Assembly (NCBI GenBank): GCA_013306675.1
Contig: JABLUY010000149.1
Coordinates: 29,519 to 93,518 of the forward strand
Length of the DNA: 64,000 bases
Origin: Thraustochytrium sp. TN22
Taxonomy: Eukaryota > Sar > Bigyra > Thraustochytrida > Thraustochytriidae
Direction of reading: 5' to 3'
The position numbers were made by a program, and so were the translations under genes. The notes below the pieces were generated by a model. It saw nothing but the letters and a program-made list of their open reading frames with translations, searched no databases and was not told the DNA's origin. This document shows positions 10,323 through 20,362 of the stretch, in pieces (the first letter of the stretch is position 1; every line of letters starts with the position of its first letter).

Positions 10323-10949
10323 TAATGCGCGATTTCGGCCCTCTCCGAGCGAGTCGGCCGGCCGTGCAATAACAAGAAACAAAAGTACCAGACAAAGAAC
10401 AGGTCCTCGGATTCGCGGCTGGCTGCTCATCATCTGCCTCCGTGCTACCCCTGGGCGCAGCAGCCGGTTAGCAAAGATGACCCCTTCTGACCCTCCCTCA
10501 CTGGCATTCACAGTCAGGCTATCCGTCTTTCTACCTTGCAAGGCCCGGGGCCGATCGGAGGTGTAGTACTGGGGAAATCGTTGCCGTTGCTGGTTGCTTC
10601 ACTTCTGAGCTCATTGTCCGCGCCGGCAAGTTCGAGTTCAACTTCGCAGTGTGGTCCCGCGAGCACCCGGGGACCCTTCCTTGGCCGCAGTGGTGGTACC
10701 ATGGTACCCCAGCACCATACATACACGCCAACCATGGACAGATCGGAGCGAATCGGAGGTGTAGCATCCGTGGAACCCGTAAAATCGCGGTCATTAGCGG
10801 TTTGCTGCAACAGTGCTTGATGTGGGAAGGCCCTTGCGCTGCTCATCGTGCTGCAGGGAGCAAGCCCCCCACCAGCCGACGTACGCCACGCAGGCTCCAA
10901 CGCCCCCGTCGCCTGAGCGGCCGACAAAGCCGCAACTCGAGAGTGCACA
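10323..10949. other. Spacer between ABC 2 and ABC 3
   Basis: These 627 bp hold no recognisable gene and have a somewhat lower GC content than the flanking coding sequence. A 13-bp direct repeat ATCGGAGGTGTAG occurs at 10554-10566 and 10752-10764. A 14-bp perfect palindrome lies between its two copies. A degenerate TTCAACTTC/TTCGAGTTC cluster at about 10628-10648 resembles the decamer seen in other ABC spacers. Presumably the region holds the 3' end of ABC 2 and the promoter of ABC 3. Confidence 0.55.
10695..10708. repeat. 14-bp perfect palindrome GGTACCATGGTACC
   Basis: The sequence equals its own reverse complement. A 12-bp version GTACCATGGTAC occurs at 40123-40134, and a partial version (CACCATGGTA) at about 25306-25315. 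All three are intergenic. It could be a protein-binding dyad or a fragment of a mobile-element end; neither is shown. Confidence 0.85.
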
Positions 10950-13900
10950 ATGATCGTGGACGTCGCCGAGCAGCCGCCGGCCTCGGTGCCACAGGATCAG
11001 CAGCAGGCTGCCTCACCCACGTCGCCCAAGCAGAGCGGCGGCACCAACGTGCATCCCGCCCCGACAACGACACCGGAAACGACAACGAGCAAGGATGGCG
11101 GCAAGGAAGCCAACCTACCGAGCGTCGTGGTCCACGCGCCGAGCTGCGTGCTGACCCCTTTCAGGGGCGAGTCGCGCTGGCCCGTCGACGTGCGCTTCGA
11201 GAACGTCCGCTTCACGAGCAGGGTCTCCAAGCGCGACACCCATATCCACACGGTCGCCACGGCGCTCCGCGACTTCGCCGCCAAGCAGTGCTCCTTCTTC
11301 GACTATGAGACGCATATCGTGCTCGAGGACATCTCCGGCACGCTGCGCGCCGGCACCAGCACGCTGCTCATCGGCGCGCCAGGCAGCGGCAAGTCCAGCC
11401 TGCTCAAGCTGCTCGCCGGTCGTCTGCGGCCCGAGCGTGGCGCCAAGCTCGCCGGGGATGTGACCCTCAACGGGATGCAACAGGAGGACCTGCACATGAC
11501 GCGCGTCGCAGCATACGTGAGCCAGCTCGACGAGCACCTGCCCCTCCAGAAAGTCCGCCAGGTCTTTGACTTTGCGCACGACACCATCGGCAGCGCGCAG
11601 CAGTTCACGCGCCGTGGCGCCAAGCCCTGCGATGATCTGGACGAGGCCCGCCGCGCGCTCGACCCAGCCACCGAGGACCTCCTCGCCGCGCTCGGCCTCG
11701 AGGGCGCCAAGAACACCATCATCGGCAACGCCATCTTCCGCGGCGTCTCGGGCGGCGAGCGCAAGCGCACCACCCTCGGCGAGATGCTCTTCGGCCGCCA
11801 CCCGGTGCTCATGCTCGACGAAATCAGCACCGGCCTCGACAGCGTGACCACGCTGGAGCTTGCGCGACAGCTGACGGAGTCGGCGCGCCGGATGCAGTCG
11901 ACGCTGCTGGTCTCGCTGCTGCAGCCGGGGCCCGAGGTGATCGAGTGCTTCGACGACCTGATGCTGCTGAGCGAGGGTCACATCCTGTACCACGGGCCGG
12001 TGAGCGGCGTGGAGGAGTACTTTGCGTCGCTGGGTTTCGAGCGTGGCACCGGCCGCGGGCTCGGCGACTTCTTGGCAGATCTGACCACGCCTCGGCGCCT
12101 GCGTTACCTGACGCCGGGCCACGCGCGGCTCACGACGGGGGAGCTCGCTGCGCGCCACCGCAACGCTCCGGCGACCTCGACCCCAACCAAGAACGAGGCG
12201 GTCCCGGCGCCAGCGTTCTACGCGCGGCGTGGCTCGCCCCAGGTGCTGGACGCGTGGTCCGACTTTCGCGTGGTGATGCGGCAGCAGCTGTCGGTGTGGC
12301 GCGGCAAGGCGGTCCTGCAGGTGGGCCTCCTCATTCGCTCGCTGGTCCTGGCGCTGCTCACGGGAGGGCTCTTCTACGACGCGCCCCTGGGGCCCACCAA
12401 CGCGACCGACATCGCGTGGGCGAGCATCCGCTACATGGCCATGTTTGTCATGCTCTTCAACATCTGTACGACCTCGTACGAGTGGCACCCGTTCTGGCTC
12501 GAAGAGCGCCCTGTCGTGTACAAGCAGGTGGACTCGGGCTTCATGCGGCCTTCCACCTTCATCTTCGCGAGCTTCTGCACGCTGCTGCTCAACATCGTGC
12601 CGGACGTACTGGTGACCACGGGCGTCATCTTCCCCATGATCCGCTTCGTGGACCTGGGCGCGCCCGACGCCGCGCAGGTTTTCTTCCTCTTCTTTACCAT
12701 CACGCTGGTGTCCAGCATCGCATCCTTCACGACCGCGCGCGCCATCAACTACGCCGTACCCACGGTTGGCATGGCCATGGTGGTGCATGCCTTTGTCATC
12801 GCGGGTGTCTTTTGCTTCTTTTGCGGCGTCTTCGTACCAGAAGACACGCTCCCGGTCTGGCTCGTCTGGATCATGTGGATCTCGCCCACCAGCTTCGCGG
12901 TGCGCGCCTTGTCCATCACCGTCTTCGACAGCGACTCCTTTGGTGCACGCGGCCAGCTCGCGCTCGAGGCGTTCGAGGTCCGTCCCGAGCGCAAGTGGAT
13001 TCCGATCGCCTTCGCCTACATGCTGGCCTTCACCGTGCTCATGCTCGGCGCGCAGTGGCTGCTCCTCACCTACGTGCGCTTCGGCGCCACCAGCGGCCGC
13101 CGCGACGGCGGCTGGGGGGACCAGGAGGAAGAGGAGGAGGAGCTTGCCGAAGGGGCAGACGCGGAGACGGGCGCCGCGGGTACTACGGCCATGGACAAGC
13201 TTGCCAACAGCATCCCATGCCCGCGCGTCGACTTCGCCTTTCGCGACATTTGCTACGACGTCAAGGTCAAGGGAAAGCCCAAGCGCCTGCTGCACAGCGT
13301 CACCGGGACGGCGCGCGCCGGCCGCATGTGCGCCATCATCGGCGCCACAGGCGCCGGTAAGACCACGCTCTTGAACCAGCTCGCGTTGCGCCAGCGCGGC
13401 GCCGGCACGCGGACGGGTGACATCCTGCTCAATGGCGAGGTCGTCACGAGCCAGGGCACCTACCGCCGCCTGCTCAGCTTCTGCGAGCAGGATGACATGC
13501 ACTGCGCCTACTTGACGGTGCGTGAGGCCGTGCTCTTCTCAGCGCGCCTGCGCTTGCCTCGCGACCAGAGTCCCGATGCTGTCGAGGCCTTCACGGACGC
13601 CGTGCTCGAGGTCCTGGTGCTGCGCGAGATTGCCAACCACCGCATCGGCGAGCGAGGCCGCAACGGGCTCTCGGTGGGCCAGTTCAAGCGCCTCTCGGTC
13701 GCTGTCGAGCTCGCGGCCAACCCGTCCATTCTCTTCTTGGACGAGCCCACCTCGGGCCTCGACGCCACGGCCGCCGAGGTCACCATGCGCGCCGTCAAGC
13801 GCGTCTGCAGTGCCGGCCGCACTGTCTTGTGCACGATCCACCAGCCGAGCGCCGAAGTCTTTGCGCTCTTCGATGACATCCTGCTCATGCAAAAGGGCGG

Positions 13901-15137
13901 CCGCGTCGCGTACCACGGACCCGTGGCGGACATGCTGCCGTTCTTTGCGCGGTACGCGGATGCCACAACCCCGCCGCCGCCCGAGGGCGCCCACGCCAAC
14001 GTGAGCGTGTACGCGCTTGAGCTGCTGCAGGGCGTCGAGGAGGAGGGCTCGGATGCCACCGATGCCCCCAACGAAGACGCCGCCGAAGGGTCCTGGGCCG
14101 CGCGCTTCGCCGGGTCGCCGGAGAGCCAGCGGGTGCTGGCGCAGATTGAGAATGACGCGGCGGCCCAGGCCCAGGCCCAGGCGAAGCTGCGCGTCGCGCC
14201 TGCGGCCGCGCCGCTGACGGCGCTGCTCGCGGTCTGTGCGCGCTGGCGCCAGGCGCTCTGGCGCGCGCCAGACATCGCCATCCTGCGCAGTGTACTGGTC
14301 TTCTTCTCCATGTTCTTCTTCGCGCTCACGCTGTTCCGCAACACAACCCTCGAGGCCATCGCCGAGGTGCAGTCCTACGCGGCGGTCTCGGCCTTTGCCG
14401 TCCTCATGTCTGGCTACCTGGTTAGCCTCTTCAGCCTGGACCTCATGTTCCGCACCAAGGGCGTCTTTTTGCGCGAGCGCTCCGTGCAGCAGTACTCGGT
14501 GCTCTCCTACGCGCTTGGCGCGGCACTTGCGGAGCTGCCCTACATCGTCTTTGACGCCTTTGTCTGCGCCGTGCCCTTTTATTTCATCATTGGCATCCGC
14601 TCCGACGCCGAGGGCTTCGTCTCGCTCGCAATCGTCCTGCTCTGCTTCTTCATCGAGTGCGCGGCGCTTGCGCACTACCTCGCGGCTGGTATGCCCAATC
14701 TTACGATCGCACTGACAGCGCAACTGGGCTTCATCGCCATTCTCGCGCTTTACGGCGGCTTCATGACCACCGAGGGCAACACCCCGGACGCGCTTGCCTG
14801 GATCTACAAGGCCGTGCCCTTTTCCTACTCCTTCTCCGCGCTCCTTCGCTCGCAGCTTTACTGCGACTGCTCCGTCGACCTCCTCACGCGCACTTGCAAC
14901 GGCGGCTTCTCCTGCGACGCGGTCTGCGACCTCTCGCTGCCGGGCTGCGACATCTTTTCCGTCCACGTCGACTCCGAGGGCGGCCTGGTCTACACCAACG
15001 TCTGGGGTTACGTGCAGACCAACTTCGACGTGAACGACCGCCCCTGGTACGTCGACGCGCTCATCCCGCTCGTCTTCGCGCTCGCCACCAAGCTCACCGA
15101 GGTCCTCATCCTCCAGCTCTCCACCCGTTCGACCTGA
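10950..15137 (+). CDS. Full-size ABCG/PDR-type ABC transporter, copy 3 of 5
   Basis: This protein has 1,395 residues. A poorly conserved N-terminal tail rich in Gln/Pro/Thr (about 1-55) precedes NBD1, whose Walker A GAPGSGKSS is at 142-150. NBD2 Walker A starts at 798, and its signature LSVGQFKRLS is followed by VAVELAA. The six-Cys loop reads YCDC at its start, as in copy 4, rather than WCDC as in copies 1 and 2. The segment 11121-12310 is nearly identical to 15825-17014 in copy 4 at the nucleotide level, including third codon positions, with no indel. The flanking leader and both membrane domains are clearly diverged. This points to recent gene conversion or an unequal exchange. The start ATG is the first in frame and lies just after a stop-rich spacer. 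Function is efflux by family; the substrate is unknown. Confidence 0.93.
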   Translation: MIVDVAEQPPASVPQDQQQAASPTSPKQSGGTNVHPAPTTTPETTTSKDGGKEANLPSVVVHAPSCVLTPFRGESRWPVDVRFENVRFTSRVSKRDTHIHTVATALRDFAAKQCSFFDYETHIVLEDISGTLRAGTSTLLIGAPGSGKSSLLKLLAGRLRPERGAKLAGDVTLNGMQQEDLHMTRVAAYVSQLDEHLPLQKVRQVFDFAHDTIGSAQQFTRRGAKPCDDLDEARRALDPATEDLLAALGLEGAKNTIIGNAIFRGVSGGERKRTTLGEMLFGRHPVLMLDEISTGLDSVTTLELARQLTESARRMQSTLLVSLLQPGPEVIECFDDLMLLSEGHILYHGPVSGVEEYFASLGFERGTGRGLGDFLADLTTPRRLRYLTPGHARLTTGELAARHRNAPATSTPTKNEAVPAPAFYARRGSPQVLDAWSDFRVVMRQQLSVWRGKAVLQVGLLIRSLVLALLTGGLFYDAPLGPTNATDIAWASIRYMAMFVMLFNICTTSYEWHPFWLEERPVVYKQVDSGFMRPSTFIFASFCTLLLNIVPDVLVTTGVIFPMIRFVDLGAPDAAQVFFLFFTITLVSSIASFTTARAINYAVPTVGMAMVVHAFVIAGVFCFFCGVFVPEDTLPVWLVWIMWISPTSFAVRALSITVFDSDSFGARGQLALEAFEVRPERKWIPIAFAYMLAFTVLMLGAQWLLLTYVRFGATSGRRDGGWGDQEEEEEELAEGADAETGAAGTTAMDKLANSIPCPRVDFAFRDICYDVKVKGKPKRLLHSVTGTARAGRMCAIIGATGAGKTTLLNQLALRQRGAGTRTGDILLNGEVVTSQGTYRRLLSFCEQDDMHCAYLTVREAVLFSARLRLPRDQSPDAVEAFTDAVLEVLVLREIANHRIGERGRNGLSVGQFKRLSVAVELAANPSILFLDEPTSGLDATAAEVTMRAVKRVCSAGRTVLCTIHQPSAEVFALFDDILLMQKGGRVAYHGPVADMLPFFARYADATTPPPPEGAHANVSVYALELLQGVEEEGSDATDAPNEDAAEGSWAARFAGSPESQRVLAQIENDAAAQAQAQAKLRVAPAAAPLTALLAVCARWRQALWRAPDIAILRSVLVFFSMFFFALTLFRNTTLEAIAEVQSYAAVSAFAVLMSGYLVSLFSLDLMFRTKGVFLRERSVQQYSVLSYALGAALAELPYIVFDAFVCAVPFYFIIGIRSDAEGFVSLAIVLLCFFIECAALAHYLAAGMPNLTIALTAQLGFIAILALYGGFMTTEGNTPDALAWIYKAVPFSYSFSALLRSQLYCDCSVDLLTRTCNGGFSCDAVCDLSLPGCDIFSVHVDSEGGLVYTNVWGYVQTNFDVNDRPWYVDALIPLVFALATKLTEVLILQLSTRST

Positions 15138-15662
15138 CCCAAGAGCACGCGCCACCAGCGAGCCGGCTCGCTAGCTACAGCTCATCACATACATCTTCTC
15201 TTTGCCCCGCCCAAGCTCATCCTCTTGCGCCGCCTGCCCGGCCCCGCGTCGTGCTTCATGTCCTTCCTCGCCCTCCGCGAGCCTCCAGTGCCTCGCACGA
15301 ACGAACTCGGCGAACTCGGAACTTGGCCTATGTACCCGGACACCCCGGAGCAACCTTGCAGTGCTTGCACCTGAGTCACTCATCGGTCTCTGATCTGCCT
15401 GTCTGAGTGAACTTCAAGTTCTACCAATGCCGCGCGTGCCGTTGCCCGAAACTGGCGCGCCCCAACTTCAAGTTCAACTTCAAGTTCGAGTCACAAGCGC
15501 GACCTCGCGGCGCCCACTCGCTCGCTGCACGGCGCCGCGCCGGCCGCCAGACCAGGTTCTCGTCCGCGCGCCGCGCCCGCGCGCGGCCGGGGCCCTGTCG
15601 CGCAGCAGCGTCGAGGGAAGGAGTCGGGAGGGAGCGGGGAAGGCCCGCCCGAGCCTGCCGCG
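15138..15662. other. Spacer between ABC 3 and ABC 4 with TTCAAG/TTCAAC repeats
   Basis: No gene is seen in these 525 bp. The decamer ACTTCAAGTT occurs three times: at 15411-15420, 15465-15474 and 15477-15486, the last two inside a near-tandem 26-bp stretch (15464-15489). These lie about 175-250 bp upstream of the ABC 4 start, so they are candidate promoter elements. The segment from 15520 to the start is very GC-rich. Confidence 0.55.
15464..15489. repeat. Tandem AACTTCAAGTTC motif
   Basis: Two 12-bp units (AACTTCAAGTTC, then AACTTCAAGTTC followed by GA) sit head to tail. Single copies of the core ACTTCAAGTT occur at 4-13 and 15411-15420, and variants at 5565-5574 and 19802-19810. All are in ABC-array spacers. 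Confidence 0.8.
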
Positions 15663-18600
15663 ATGCCGAAGCTGCCGCAGGACGGCAGCTCGTCGGCGCC
15701 GCCCGAGCAGAGCCTGAGCGAACTGGGGGCCAGCGTGCACCCCTTCGCGGCGGCGGACGGCAAGGCGGCCTTGGGCGGCAAAGGGGCCGGCCTCGGTGGC
15801 AACGGAGACCGTCTCTCGACGCCCAGCGTCGTGGTCCACGCGCCGAGCTGCGTGCTGGCCCCTTTCAGGGGCGAGTCGCGCTGGCCCGTCGACGTGCGCT
15901 TCGAGAACGTCCGCTTCACGAGCAGGGTCTCCAAGCGCGACACCCATATCCACACGGTCGCCACGGCGCTCCGCGACTTCGCCGCCAAGCAGTGCTCCTT
16001 CTTCGACTATGAGACGCACATCGTGCTCGAGGACATCTCCGGCACGCTGCGCGCCGGCACCAGCACGCTGCTCATCGGCGCGCCAGGCAGCGGCAAGTCC
16101 AGCCTGCTCAAGCTGCTCGCCGGTCGTCTGCAGCCCGAGCGTGGCGCCAAGCTCGCCGGCGCTGTCACCTTTAACGACACGCCGCAGGAGAACCTGCACA
16201 TGTCGCGCGTCGCAGCATACGTGAGCCAGCTCGACGAGCACCTGCCCCTCCAGACAGTCCGCCAGGTCTTTGACTTTGCGCGCAACACCATCGGCAGCGC
16301 GCAGCAGTTCACGCGCCGTGGCGCCAAGGCCTGCGATGATCTGGACGAGGCCCGCCGCGCGCTCGACCCAGCCACCGAGGACCTCCTCGCCGCGCTCGGC
16401 CTCGAGGGCGCCAAGAACACCATCATCGGCAACGCCATCTTCCGCGGCGTCTCGGGCGGCGAGCGCAAGCGCACCACCCTGGGCGAGATGCTCTTCGGCC
16501 GCCACCCGGTGCTCATGCTCGACGAAGTCAGCACCGGCCTCGACAGCGTGACCACGCTGGAGATTGCGCGGCAGCTGACGGAGTCGGCGCGCCAGATGCA
16601 GTCGACGCTGCTGGTCTCGCTGCTGCAGCCCGGGCCCGAGGTGATCGAGTGCTTCGACGACCTGATGCTGCTGAGCGAGGGTCACATCCTGTACCACGGG
16701 CCGGTGAGCGGCGTGGAGGAGTACTTTGCGTCGCTGGGGTTCGAGCGTGGCGCCGGCCGCGGGCTCGGCGACTTCTTGGCAGATCTGACCACGCCTCGGC
16801 GCCTGCGTTACCTGACGCCGGGCCACGCGCGGCTCACGACGGGTGAGCTCGCTGCGCGCCACCGCAACGCTCCGGCGACCTCGACCTCAACCAAGAACGA
16901 GGCGGTCCCGGCGCCAGCGTTCTACACGCGGCGTGGCTCGCCCCAGGTGCTGGACGCGTGGTCCGACTTTCGCGTGGTGATGCGGCAGCAGCTGTCGGTG
17001 TGGCGCGGCAAGGCGATCCTCCAGGCCAGCCTCCTCTTCCGGTCCTTCATCTTGGCGATGCTCACGGGCGGACTCTTCTACGACGCGCCGCTGGCGCCCA
17101 GAAACGCGACGGACATCGCATGGGCCGGCATCCGCTTCATGGCCATGTTCGTCATGCTCTTCATCATCGTGAGCACCTCGTACGAGTGGCACCCGTTCTG
17201 GCTCGAGGAGCGCCCGGTCATCTACAAGCAGATCGACGCCGGCTTCATGCGGCCGTCCACCTTTGTCTTCGCGAGCTTCTGCACGCTGCTGCTCAACATC
17301 GTGCCGGACGTCCTGGTGACCACGGGCGTCATCTTCCCCATGATCCGCTTCGTGGACCTGGGCGCGCCCGACGCCGCGCAGGTCTTTTTATTGTTCTTTG
17401 CCATCACGCTGGTGTCGAGCGTCGCCGCCTTTGTCACCGCGCGCGCCATCAACTACGCCGTGCCCTCAGTCGGCCTGGCCATGGTCGGGCATGCCTTCGT
17501 CCTCGGCGGCGTCTTCGCCTTCTTCTCTGGCGTCTTCATTCCGGAGAAGACGCTCCCGGCCTGGCTGGTCTGGATCATGTGGATCTCGCCCCTGAGCTAC
17601 GCGGTACGAGCGCTGGCCATCGCCGTCTTCGACAGCGACTCCTTTGGCACGCGCGGTGTGCTCGCGCTGGAGGCCTTTCAGATGCGCTCCGGCCGCGAGT
17701 GGATCCCGATCGCCTTTGCCTACATGCTGGCCTTTACCGCGCTCATGCTCCTCGTGCAGTGGCTGCTCCTTGTGTACGTGCGCTTCGGCGCCACGAGCGG
17801 CCGCCGCGACGGTAGCAGCGGCGACGGCGACCTGGAAGCGGAGGAGAAGGAGCTCGACGAGGCGGCGGGCAGCAACGGCACGGCCATCGACAAGCTGGCC
17901 AACAGCATCCCGTGCCCGCGCGTTGACTTTGCCTTCCGCGACATTTACTTCGACGTCAAGGTCCAGGGCAGGCCCAAGCGCCTGCTGCATGGCATCACCG
18001 GGACGGCGCGCGCCGGCCGTATGTGCGCCATCATCGGCGCCACGGGCGCCGGCAAGACCACGCTCTTGAACCAGCTCGCGTTGCGCCAGCGCGGCGCCGG
18101 CACGCGAACCGGTGACCTCCTGCTCAACGGCGAGGTCGTCACGGACAAGACCACCTACCGCCGCCTGCTCAGCTTCTGCGAGCAGGAAGACCTGCACTGC
18201 GCCTACCTGACGGTGCGTGAGGCCGTGCTCTTCTCGGCTCGCCTGCGCCTGCCGCGCGACCAGTCTCCTGCGGACATCGAGGCCTTCGCGGACGCCGTCA
18301 TGGAGGTGCTGGCGCTCCAGGATCTCGGCGAGCATCGCATCGGCGTCCGCGGCCGCGGCGGCCTCTCCGTGGGCCAATTCAAGCGCCTCACTGTAGCAGT
18401 CGAGCTCGCCGCCAACCCGGCCATCCTCTTCCTGGACGAGCCCACCTCGGGCCTGGATGCCACCGCAGCCGAGGTCACCATGGGCGCCGTCAAGCGCGTC
18501 TGCAGCGCCGGTCGCACGGTGCTGTGCACGATTCACCAGCCGAGCGCCGAGGTCTTTGCGCTCTTCGACGACATCCTCCTGCTTCAAAAGGGTGGGCGCG

Positions 18601-19796
18601 TCGCATATCACGGGCCCGTCGCAGACATGCTGCCGTACTTTGCGCGCTTCGCGGACGCCTCCACGCCGCCAGCGCCCACAGGCACCTTTGCGAACGCGAG
18701 CGTGTACGCGCTGGAGCTGCTGCAGCGCGCCGAGGAAGCTGGGACCGACGAGGACCCGGAGCTGTCCTGGGCGGCGCGATACGCAGCTTCGCCGGAGCGC
18801 GAGCGCGTGCTGGCGCAGATCGCGGAGGATGCGGCGGCCGCGCACCCGGACCTGCACGTCAAGCCCGCGGCCACCGCGCTCACCGCGCTGCGCGCGGTCT
18901 GCGCGCGCTGGCGCCAGGCGCTCTGGCGCGCGCCGGAGATCGCCATCTTGCGCAGCGTCCTCGTCTTCGTCGCCATGTTCTTCTTCGCGCTCGCGCTTTT
19001 CCGCATGGAGACCTTTGAGACCGTTGCCGAAGTCCAGTCCTACACGGCCCTCGCGGCCTTTGGCGTGCTCATGACGGGCTATCTGATCAGCCTCTTTAGC
19101 CTGGACCTCATGTTTCGCACCAAGGGCGTCTTTCTGCGCGAGCGTTCCGTGCGCGAGTACTCCGTCTTCTCCTACGTGGTTGGCTCGGCGCTCGCGGAGC
19201 TGCCCCACGTGGTCCTAAACTCCTTCGTCTGCGCTGTGCCCTTTTACTTTATCATCGGCGTCCGCACCGACGCCGAGGGCTATCTTCCCCTCGTCGTCAT
19301 TCTGCTGTGCTTCTACGTCGAGTGCGTCGCGCTCGCGCACTTCCTCGCGGCCGCGGTGCCCAACCTCAACCTCGCGCTCACCCTGCAGATGAGCATCGTC
19401 GCCATCCTCGCGCTCTTTGGCGGCTTCATGACCAGCGAGACCAACACGCCCGACGCGCTCGCCTGGATCTACAAGGCTGTCCCCCTCTCCTACTCCTTCT
19501 CCGCGCTCTTGCGTTCGCAGCTCTACTGCGACTGCTCCTCCGACTTGCTCACGCCCACGTGCAACGGTGGCTACTCCTGCGCCGCTGTCTGCGACCTCTC
19601 GCTGCCCGGCTGCGATGTTTTCTCGCTGCCCACCGAGGCCGGCCTGGTGTACACCAATGTCTGGGGCTATCTTCAGACCAACTTCGACGTCCACGAGGAC
19701 CAGCCCTGGTATCTTAACGCGCTCGTTCCGCTCGCCTTTGCGTTCGCCACCAAGCTCGCCGAGTTCGCCATCCTGCACCTCAAGACGCGCGAGTGA
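15663..19796 (+). CDS. Full-size ABCG/PDR-type ABC transporter, copy 4 of 5
   Basis: This protein has 1,377 residues. A Gly/Ala-rich leader (about 1-55) is unlike that of copy 3, but from residue 55 through the end of the NBD1-TMD1 linker it is almost the same sequence as copy 3. Walker A of NBD1 is at 139-147 and that of NBD2 starts at 792. NBD2 again has LSVGQFKR, then a Gly (MGAVKRV) where the other copies have Arg (MRAVKRV). The six-Cys loop is intact (YCDC, PTC, YSC, AVC, PGC). The membrane domains differ from copy 3 in many positions, so a shared ATPase engine may drive two transporters with different binding pockets; this is inference. It belongs to the same strand and array as its neighbours and contains no intron. 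Confidence 0.93.
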   Translation: MPKLPQDGSSSAPPEQSLSELGASVHPFAAADGKAALGGKGAGLGGNGDRLSTPSVVVHAPSCVLAPFRGESRWPVDVRFENVRFTSRVSKRDTHIHTVATALRDFAAKQCSFFDYETHIVLEDISGTLRAGTSTLLIGAPGSGKSSLLKLLAGRLQPERGAKLAGAVTFNDTPQENLHMSRVAAYVSQLDEHLPLQTVRQVFDFARNTIGSAQQFTRRGAKACDDLDEARRALDPATEDLLAALGLEGAKNTIIGNAIFRGVSGGERKRTTLGEMLFGRHPVLMLDEVSTGLDSVTTLEIARQLTESARQMQSTLLVSLLQPGPEVIECFDDLMLLSEGHILYHGPVSGVEEYFASLGFERGAGRGLGDFLADLTTPRRLRYLTPGHARLTTGELAARHRNAPATSTSTKNEAVPAPAFYTRRGSPQVLDAWSDFRVVMRQQLSVWRGKAILQASLLFRSFILAMLTGGLFYDAPLAPRNATDIAWAGIRFMAMFVMLFIIVSTSYEWHPFWLEERPVIYKQIDAGFMRPSTFVFASFCTLLLNIVPDVLVTTGVIFPMIRFVDLGAPDAAQVFLLFFAITLVSSVAAFVTARAINYAVPSVGLAMVGHAFVLGGVFAFFSGVFIPEKTLPAWLVWIMWISPLSYAVRALAIAVFDSDSFGTRGVLALEAFQMRSGREWIPIAFAYMLAFTALMLLVQWLLLVYVRFGATSGRRDGSSGDGDLEAEEKELDEAAGSNGTAIDKLANSIPCPRVDFAFRDIYFDVKVQGRPKRLLHGITGTARAGRMCAIIGATGAGKTTLLNQLALRQRGAGTRTGDLLLNGEVVTDKTTYRRLLSFCEQEDLHCAYLTVREAVLFSARLRLPRDQSPADIEAFADAVMEVLALQDLGEHRIGVRGRGGLSVGQFKRLTVAVELAANPAILFLDEPTSGLDATAAEVTMGAVKRVCSAGRTVLCTIHQPSAEVFALFDDILLLQKGGRVAYHGPVADMLPYFARFADASTPPAPTGTFANASVYALELLQRAEEAGTDEDPELSWAARYAASPERERVLAQIAEDAAAAHPDLHVKPAATALTALRAVCARWRQALWRAPEIAILRSVLVFVAMFFFALALFRMETFETVAEVQSYTALAAFGVLMTGYLISLFSLDLMFRTKGVFLRERSVREYSVFSYVVGSALAELPHVVLNSFVCAVPFYFIIGVRTDAEGYLPLVVILLCFYVECVALAHFLAAAVPNLNLALTLQMSIVAILALFGGFMTSETNTPDALAWIYKAVPLSYSFSALLRSQLYCDCSSDLLTPTCNGGYSCAAVCDLSLPGCDVFSLPTEAGLVYTNVWGYLQTNFDVHEDQPWYLNALVPLAFAFATKLAEFAILHLKTRE

Positions 19797-19897
19797 TTGT
19801 GAACTTCAAGGTCACTTCAAGACAAACGACAGCACCGGGAGCGCCTCCACCCGCCACAGACGGAGGGACGAGCCAGCTTGCCACGAAGAACTTGAGT

Positions 19898-20150
19898 GAA
19901 ACAGAAATCAAAGTCCACGTCTGCTGACTGTGAGTCTGAAATCCGAATGCCTCAACATGAAGGAAGGAAGCGAGGCCGGCCCGGACGGCCCGGCGCGCGT
20001 GGCCACCAACGCACGCACGATTCTTGGGAGAAACAGAATTCAAAGTCCAAGCCCGAGTCTGCCGAGGCTGAAATCCGAACAAACAAGAACAGAAGCGAGG
20101 CCGGCGCGCTTAGCCCACCAACGCAGGCACGTGGTCGCTTGCCAACGCAC
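19898..20150. repeat. Diverged tandem duplication, period about 132 bp
   Basis: The segment starting GAAACAGAAATCAAAGTCC at 19898 recurs at 20030 as GAAACAGAATTCAAAGTCC. Later landmarks occur in the same order in both copies: CTGAAATCCGAA, GAAGCGAGGCCGGC and CACCAACGCA. The second copy is slightly shorter. The copies have diverged by point changes and small indels. Confidence 0.8.
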
Positions 20151-20362
20151 TGACGTTCTCCCGGTCTTGCACCGCCTGGCCGTTGTCGGTTGGTCCTTTG
20201 GTGCGCCGCCACAACTTACGGCGCGCTACAGCCCACAGACCCGCCTCGAACCAAAATGCACTGCACGCCAAGCTCGCCACCACGCGCAAAAGATCGGTGC
20301 AAGCGCCGTCCTGGATCTTCTTCCCGGGACACGACCTAGAACTCGACCTCCGAGTGGAAACG

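Noticed and set aside
15464-15489. Heat-shock element
   Set aside because: TTC triplets occur in the same orientation every six bases rather than as alternating TTC/GAA every five bases.
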